A DNA stretch of 64,000 nucleotides from assembly GCF_018271975.1 (NCBI RefSeq), contig NZ_JAGUCN010000017.1:1-64000 (forward strand). Direction: 5' to 3'. Numbering within the stretch: position 1 is the stretch's first letter; every line of letters begins with the position of its first letter. The translations under genes were made by a program, and so were the position numbers. This document shows positions 59,427-64,000 of this stretch, one piece after another. The notes under the pieces are model-generated. The model did not search any database. It was not told the origin of the DNA and saw only the letters and a list, made by a program, of their open reading frames with translations. The stretch comes from Carboxylicivirga mesophila. GTDB taxonomy: Bacteria; Bacteroidota; Bacteroidia; Bacteroidales; Marinilabiliaceae.

Positions 59427-61832
59427 CTACAGTTTTAACATTAGCTTTTCTGAACTATGGCTGTATGTTTTGCCATTAATCACTATCTTCTTAAACCTTT
59501 TGGGTAGATGAACTTCGATTGCCTGTTCTACTTTTGAGGTAATTTTTAAATTAACCTGCTCTTTTTTCACATCCCACTTTAGCTCTTCAACCTGCAACTG
59601 TCCGCGCAAAAGCACTTTTTCCAGGGAACCTTTTTCCCATCCTTCGGGGAGTGCCGGTAATATATCGAGCTTCCCATCCCATGCAAAAATTAACGAATTA
59701 TTGATTACATCAGGGATCGTACCAACCGGGTCAAAACCATAGCCTTTGTTATCGGGCCAATAGGAAATCATAAAACTCGGGTAGACATATTTTTTACAAA
59801 CCAAACGCGACAAAACCTCGTTAACCACATCGGCTCTGCGCAAACGTGCTGCGCATTGAGCCTGGTTCATTAAACCATGAGTGATGTGATTACTATCAGG
59901 ATTTTTCCAATTGTTAAGGAATCCTTTTTCTTTGCCTTCAAAAGCCTTTTCAGAAGCTGCCCATAACACCGGATCACTCTCTTTGTCGAATTCACAAAAC
60001 TGGTACAAGGGCAGCAGATGCGAATGATGTCGCTGGTTGTAGTTTTCCTGTGTTCCTTCATACGCCCATTCTTTCAACTCGCCTTTATCATTAATCTGAT
60101 AATCTGGCAGTTTATTCAACATTGCTGTCCACTCAGGTATATTTTCCGCTTCAATGTCGAGTATTTCGCAGGCTTGAATCAGGTTGCTCAAAACTGATTT
60201 TAACACAGATATATCGAAGGTGGAGTTGGCATACAGTAAATGATCCTGCTCGGGTGAATATGAAATCCAGAAAGTATATTTTCCATTCTCGTCTTCTGTA
60301 TCTTTCAGCAAATCCTCGTAGAACAATACGTTTTCTTTAAGTATTGGCACCACTCTGTTTTTCAGAAAATCCTTATCGCCGGTGAAGCGGTAATAATCGT
60401 AGAAAAAGTGAAGCATCCAGCCCATCGTGCCAATAGACTGTTCGCCGGGCCATCTTCCCCAATGTATGAACAGGTTTGTGTTTGATGCCCTCGGGTTAGA
60501 CACAATTCCACGACAGCCAAATAGTTTTTGGGCATTTAAACGGCTATCAACTAACCACGATTCAATGAGCCGGAAATAGCTTTCCATCAATTCGGTCATA
60601 TTGCAACTCATCAACGACTGTATCTCAAGCTGAATATTTGAATCAAGCGTATAATCACCACTCCACTCTGGCTGCCAGGTACCAGTCCATATTCCCTGCA
60701 GGTTTGCCGGATTTGTACCGGTACTGCAAATAATCAGGTAACGGCAGGCATCGTATAATTTTTCAACCAAAGCGGGCGACAAGCTGCCATCTTGAGCCGC
60801 TTTTTTCAGCATCTCCTGAGTGGTAATTTGCTTCTCTGATCCATTGTCAAGTTTTAGTCTAACCCTTGAAAACAAATCGTTATGAACCAGAGCATGGCTT
60901 GCAAACAACGAATTGTAATCTACAGCCAGTTTATCCAGGTTCTTTGCTATTGCCTCAAGTTTATTTTTTGAATAACCATTTATAAAATCGGGATGCTTGG
61001 GGGAGAAAGCCCACACTTCACTCTGTGTTTCCGGAAGTGGTGCCCGCCATGGCTCGACCTGCATTAAAATTGTGAGTTTATCGGCACCTTTAACCTTAAT
61101 TGCATTGCCATCGGAACTCATGATTCCTCCCGCAGGAATTATGCGCACCAGGTTATCGTAACCACCTTTGCCATTCACATACGTCACATGTGATGCAATT
61201 TCACCATTGGATGTATGCATGTCCACATCAATCAGCTCATGACCCATTTTCATCGAAAAGCTTCCGCCAACTTTTCCTTTGGGGCCACTTATTTCCATTA
61301 CAACCACGTTATCGGTACGAGAAATAAACATCTTGCGCAGCCACTTACCTTCCTCATTCTTCCACGAGGCGCACAATTCGCCGTTCGTAAAATCCTCACT
61401 GAGCTGATAATCCGTTATTGCTCCGTTCTGATTGTCGGCATCGATATGAAAAGTAAATGCCGGATGAAACGGGTCGGTCCATTTGATTTTTTGCCCTGAC
61501 ATTTCTCTCATCATTTCATGCACTACGGCAGGGCCATCTCTCCCGGCATCCAAGGCCGCCTTTTTTATTTCAGGCATGGCGCCCGATAAATCCTGTACAA
61601 ACTCTTTTGTACCAAGGGTTAAAAACAACTGACAATGGTTGATAACAATGGTCTCGTTTACAGGGTTTCCATACATCATTGCTCCCATATTCCCATTACC
61701 GGTTAACATGGCTTCTTCCCATCGCTGGGCTGGCTGAGACGTTATTGCCCCGTTGAAATCTCTGTGATTTTGTCCGAAAACTATGACATTAAACATGACT
61801 AAAACTATAGCCATACGTACATTAAGATTCAT
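59427..61832 (-). CDS. GH95-family alpha-L-fucosidase (or alpha-L-galactosidase), secreted
   Basis: The 801-residue protein has a signal peptide ending FGQ (about residue 21). It has the beta-sandwich start EEAMLTGNGNMGAMMYG, the (alpha/alpha)6-barrel motifs NLQGIWTGTWQPEWSGDYTLD and QRHHSHLLPLYQF, and the C-terminal DILPALPEGWEKGSL domain. These follow GH95, which removes alpha-1,2-linked L-fucose (or L-galactose) with inversion. In the core segment the usual N-x-N-x-E-M pattern reads NIQLEIQ, a deviation that leaves the exact substrate open. It pairs with the GH29 enzyme for fucose release. An alternative start is Met7 (61814). Confidence 0.85.
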   Translation of the reverse strand: MNLNVRMAIVLVMFNVIVFGQNHRDFNGAITSQPAQRWEEAMLTGNGNMGAMMYGNPVNETIVINHCQLFLTLGTKEFVQDLSGAMPEIKKAALDAGRDGPAVVHEMMREMSGQKIKWTDPFHPAFTFHIDADNQNGAITDYQLSEDFTNGELCASWKNEEGKWLRKMFISRTDNVVVMEISGPKGKVGGSFSMKMGHELIDVDMHTSNGEIASHVTYVNGKGGYDNLVRIIPAGGIMSSDGNAIKVKGADKLTILMQVEPWRAPLPETQSEVWAFSPKHPDFINGYSKNKLEAIAKNLDKLAVDYNSLFASHALVHNDLFSRVRLKLDNGSEKQITTQEMLKKAAQDGSLSPALVEKLYDACRYLIICSTGTNPANLQGIWTGTWQPEWSGDYTLDSNIQLEIQSLMSCNMTELMESYFRLIESWLVDSRLNAQKLFGCRGIVSNPRASNTNLFIHWGRWPGEQSIGTMGWMLHFFYDYYRFTGDKDFLKNRVVPILKENVLFYEDLLKDTEDENGKYTFWISYSPEQDHLLYANSTFDISVLKSVLSNLIQACEILDIEAENIPEWTAMLNKLPDYQINDKGELKEWAYEGTQENYNQRHHSHLLPLYQFCEFDKESDPVLWAASEKAFEGKEKGFLNNWKNPDSNHITHGLMNQAQCAARLRRADVVNEVLSRLVCKKYVYPSFMISYWPDNKGYGFDPVGTIPDVINNSLIFAWDGKLDILPALPEGWEKGSLEKVLLRGQLQVEELKWDVKKEQVNLKITSKVEQAIEVHLPKRFKKIVINGKTYSHSSEKLMLKL

Positions 61833-61853
61833 AATAAAATATTAGTTTATGTA

Positions 61854-62060
61854 TTATTCTTTTAACTCAGGAAGGTCCATTTCTGTATGCCACTCCATAT
61901 ATTTAGCCTTCATGTTATATGTAATATCCGGCAGAGAATCTGCCAAATCATTAAGCTCTCCAATATAACTACTCCAATAAAAATCTAAGCTGCAAAGCTT
62001 CCATTAATACCCCTCACCCCTTAAACCGGATGCTCCTGTGGGAATATCAAATGCATTCCT
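61854..62060 (-). pseudogene. Fragment resembling the C-terminus of a sulfatase
   Basis: On the minus strand a frame ending at TAA 61854 reads SSYIGELNDLADS, then a helix ending KYMEWHTEMDLPELKE. The GE-x-N-LA and final W-x-E pattern is that of sulfatase C-termini. About 130 bases upstream the same frame contains GASGLRGEGY and then a TAA. No start, no catalytic Cys/Ser motif and no complete frame exist, so this is at most a deletion remnant lying between GH20 and GH95 genes. Assignment is by eye and tentative. Confidence 0.4.
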
Positions 62061-62064
62061 ACTT

Positions 62065-63654
62065 TCATTTTTTATTCAACTTATCAGGCATCCTAAAATT
62101 AACACCTTGCTGATGTAGTCGGTTTAAATTGGGTTCCAGTCTTTTCATAAACGATTGCCAATCTCTATTATTCATCTCCGACCATCCGGCCTCGGCCAGT
62201 GCCATTCCGCGCGGCCAGGTCATATAAAAAGCCCTGTCGATATCCTTTATGTATTCTCCCCACAACGTGGCCTCAACACCAATGATATGCGCCTGCTCAT
62301 TGGCTGGTAAGCCATAGCCAGGATCAAACTTATAAACCTGACGTAAAGGCAAGTAAGCCATCCAATCGCATGTTTCTTCACCCCTGGCCTGAGGATAATC
62401 AAAATAGGCATGCTCGCCCGGACTACAAATAAGGGGAAAACCTTCATTACGTGTTTTAGTGATGACTTCGGGGGTTAGGCCTCCCCTCCAGGCATACATT
62501 GTGCTTCCTACGGGGTATTGTGGCACATCCAACTCATACCAGAATAGCGGGCGTTTATTATGCTCCTTTAAGATTTGGTTCATCTCGCTAAAAAAGTAGC
62601 TCATAAGGCCATGCTCATCAATTAATCCTTTTTCCTTTATTTTTTCCTGGCACCTGGAACATTCTTTCCAATGATCGAGCGGAGCCTCGTCACCTCCCAG
62701 GTGAAACTTATCAGACGGAAATACTTCGGCCATTTCTGAAATTACATCTCTCAAAAATGTGAAGGTTTTATCATTTCCTGCACAAAACAGATCTTTTGAA
62801 ACTCCGGGTGTAGTTCTTACTTTTAATGCTTTTGGGAAACAGGTGAATTCCGGATAAGCAGATAGTGCCGCTACACTATGTCCTGGCACATCCAGCTCTG
62901 GTACTATGGTTATGTAGCGCTCCTGAGCATAAGCAACTAACTCTTTTAGTTCATCCTTTTTGTAATACCCGGAGTGTGGTTTTCCATCACCGTCGGTCTC
63001 TTCTCTGAAAGACCCTTTTTGAACCAACAAGGGGTATTTTTCTATTTCAACTCTCCAGCCCTGATCATCAGACAAATGCAGGTGTAGGTGATTAAACTTA
63101 TACATGGCCATAACATCGATATACCGCTTAATATCGTCTACTGATAAAAAATGCCTTGCCGGGTCCAGCATCAAAGCCCTGTAGGCAAAGCGGGGACGAT
63201 CATGAATAAACAATCCTGGTAACGTTATATCACCTTGTTCTGTTTCCGTGTTCCATATTAGCTGAACCAAGGTTTGAATCCCGTAAAAAATCCCACGCTG
63301 GCCGCTGCCTGCTATTTCAATTCTGTCAGAATCAATTCTGATAGTATACTCTTCTGGATCTGCTAACTTATCATCATATCCCAAATAAATGCAATTCTTT
63401 TGCTGCAGGTTGCTATCCACCACCTTTGATTTAAATCCTGCTTTCATCTCTATCTGTTGTGCCAGGTAATTGGTCTCGAAAGCCAAGTCCGGATGTACTC
63501 CAATAACAAGCCCAGTTTCGCCAGTTATTTTGAAATGGCCCGATTCCGTTTTTAATTGATAAGGCTGCGGAATAAGACCCATGTCCTCATGTTGAGCCAT
63601 TGTTATAAAGGGCAGCATAATAAGCCCCGCTAAGAGTATTTTTTTTAGTAACAT
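62065..63654 (-). CDS. GH20 beta-N-acetylhexosaminidase, secreted
   Basis: The 529-residue protein has a signal peptide (LLAGLIMLPFITMAQ), a GH20b alpha/beta domain (about 25-150) and a TIM barrel (about 155-500) with HLHLSDDQGWRVEI and the catalytic pair Asp322-Glu323 in HLGGDEAPL. Retaining GH20 enzymes use the substrate's N-acetyl group to release terminal GlcNAc or GalNAc. Chain order with the GH95 and GH2 enzymes suits stepwise trimming of a fucosylated N-acetylhexosamine glycan. A sulfatase-like remnant follows its stop. Confidence 0.92.
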   Translation of the reverse strand: MLLKKILLAGLIMLPFITMAQHEDMGLIPQPYQLKTESGHFKITGETGLVIGVHPDLAFETNYLAQQIEMKAGFKSKVVDSNLQQKNCIYLGYDDKLADPEEYTIRIDSDRIEIAGSGQRGIFYGIQTLVQLIWNTETEQGDITLPGLFIHDRPRFAYRALMLDPARHFLSVDDIKRYIDVMAMYKFNHLHLHLSDDQGWRVEIEKYPLLVQKGSFREETDGDGKPHSGYYKKDELKELVAYAQERYITIVPELDVPGHSVAALSAYPEFTCFPKALKVRTTPGVSKDLFCAGNDKTFTFLRDVISEMAEVFPSDKFHLGGDEAPLDHWKECSRCQEKIKEKGLIDEHGLMSYFFSEMNQILKEHNKRPLFWYELDVPQYPVGSTMYAWRGGLTPEVITKTRNEGFPLICSPGEHAYFDYPQARGEETCDWMAYLPLRQVYKFDPGYGLPANEQAHIIGVEATLWGEYIKDIDRAFYMTWPRGMALAEAGWSEMNNRDWQSFMKRLEPNLNRLHQQGVNFRMPDKLNKK

Positions 63655-63756
63655 ATCACACTAATAAGTTAGAGAAATTATTTCCTGGAATAAGGCATAC
63701 TTTTATGCATATTCTCCTACGTAACAAATTGATTGTCTTAGTCCTTCAAAAATGAA

Positions 63757-64000
63757 CTAATGAATCAGGATTGGCTTAAAACTAACAAGACCACCAGAAG
63801 GTTTATTCATTTTAAATTTAAGCTGAATAACTATATCCCGATTATCAGTTATTTGAGCAGTTTGATTGATGTACACTTCATCACCTTTCATTCGAATTAG
63901 CTGTTCTATTGCTTTTTCACCATCGTAATACATTTCTGCTCCTATCAAATTAACCGACTTCTTACTATCGGGCACAAGCGTTAGCATATATTGCCCCGGA
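63757..64000 (-). CDS. C-terminal part of an unidentified gene (partial)
   Basis: The frame is open to the window end and ends at 63757, giving 80 residues that begin PGQYMLTL and end VSFKPILIH. The predicted beta-strands (PGQYMLTLVPDSKK, NLIGAEMYYDGEK) resemble the C-terminal beta-sandwich of GH29 fucosidases or of an associated carbohydrate-binding domain. The ATG at 63987 is internal. Since it precedes GH20 by about 100 bases on the same strand, another glycan-degrading enzyme is likely. Confidence 0.6.
   Translation of the reverse strand, partial: PGQYMLTLVPDSKKSVNLIGAEMYYDGEKAIEQLIRMKGDEVYINQTAQITDNRDIVIQLKFKMNKPSGGLVSFKPILIH

Overview
The window is AT-rich DNA from a member of the Bacteroidota, most likely a free-living (aquatic or sediment) Bacteroidia of the Marinilabiliales type. 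Evidence: SusC/SusD pairs, FecR anti-sigma factors with ECF sigma factors, a hybrid two-component regulator of the polysaccharide-utilisation type, C-terminal sorting domains of the type IX secretion system, CzcA/CusA pumps of Bacteroidota architecture, and promoter -7 boxes of the TAnnTTTG kind instead of sigma70 -10 boxes. The assignment below phylum level is inference. No tRNA, rRNA, CRISPR array or complete insertion sequence was seen.

Region 1 (1-10290, + strand) starts with the end of a secreted T9SS protein and continues with a zinc/cobalt/cadmium-type metal resistance locus: a Fur-family regulator, a small His-rich secreted protein, a TRASH-like membrane-anchored protein, a CzcA pump fused to its own outer-membrane channel, the CzcB adaptor, a membrane-anchored AlbA_2 protein, a lipoprotein, a CDF zinc exporter and a PAP2 phosphatase. 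The AlbA_2 and PAP2 genes are each interrupted by one in-frame TAA. Region 2 (10700-20260, + strand) is a sigma/FecR/SusC/SusD/PKD-lipoprotein operon followed by a GH29 alpha-L-fucosidase. Region 3 (20310-24060) holds a DUF4397-like lipoprotein, a T9SS-exported metzincin protease, a decayed T9SS fragment and an overlooked 58-residue membrane protein. Region 4 (24146-35487, - strand) is a second sigma/FecR/SusC/SusD operon that ends in a lipoprotein and two TlpA-like thioredoxins, which suggests a substrate other than plain polysaccharide. Region 5 (35551-44306) has a hybrid two-component regulator divergent from a GH2 beta-galactosidase, then a cyclase-family hydrolase.

Region 6 (44708-56634, - strand) is a second metal island, of copper/silver type judging by the CusA signature: a HYC_CC_PP small protein, CusA, CusC, a CusB carrying two C-terminal HMA domains, a second membrane-anchored AlbA_2 protein, secreted metal-rich proteins, a second TRASH-like protein and three periplasmic HMA proteins. 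The five HMA domains belong to one peculiar subfamily with a conserved CC motif after the fold. Region 7 (56787-64000, - strand) contains two GH95-like enzymes, a probable sulfatase remnant, a GH20 beta-hexosaminidase and the end of another gene. With the GH29 and GH2 enzymes these fit breakdown of a fucose-, galactose- and N-acetylhexosamine-containing glycan.

The most interesting biology is the matched accessory set (TRASH-like protein, membrane AlbA_2 protein, small secreted Cys/His protein) found in both metal loci around different RND pumps, together with the soluble and pump-fused HMA-CC domains. These look like a Bacteroidota-specific periplasmic metal-handling and signalling module.
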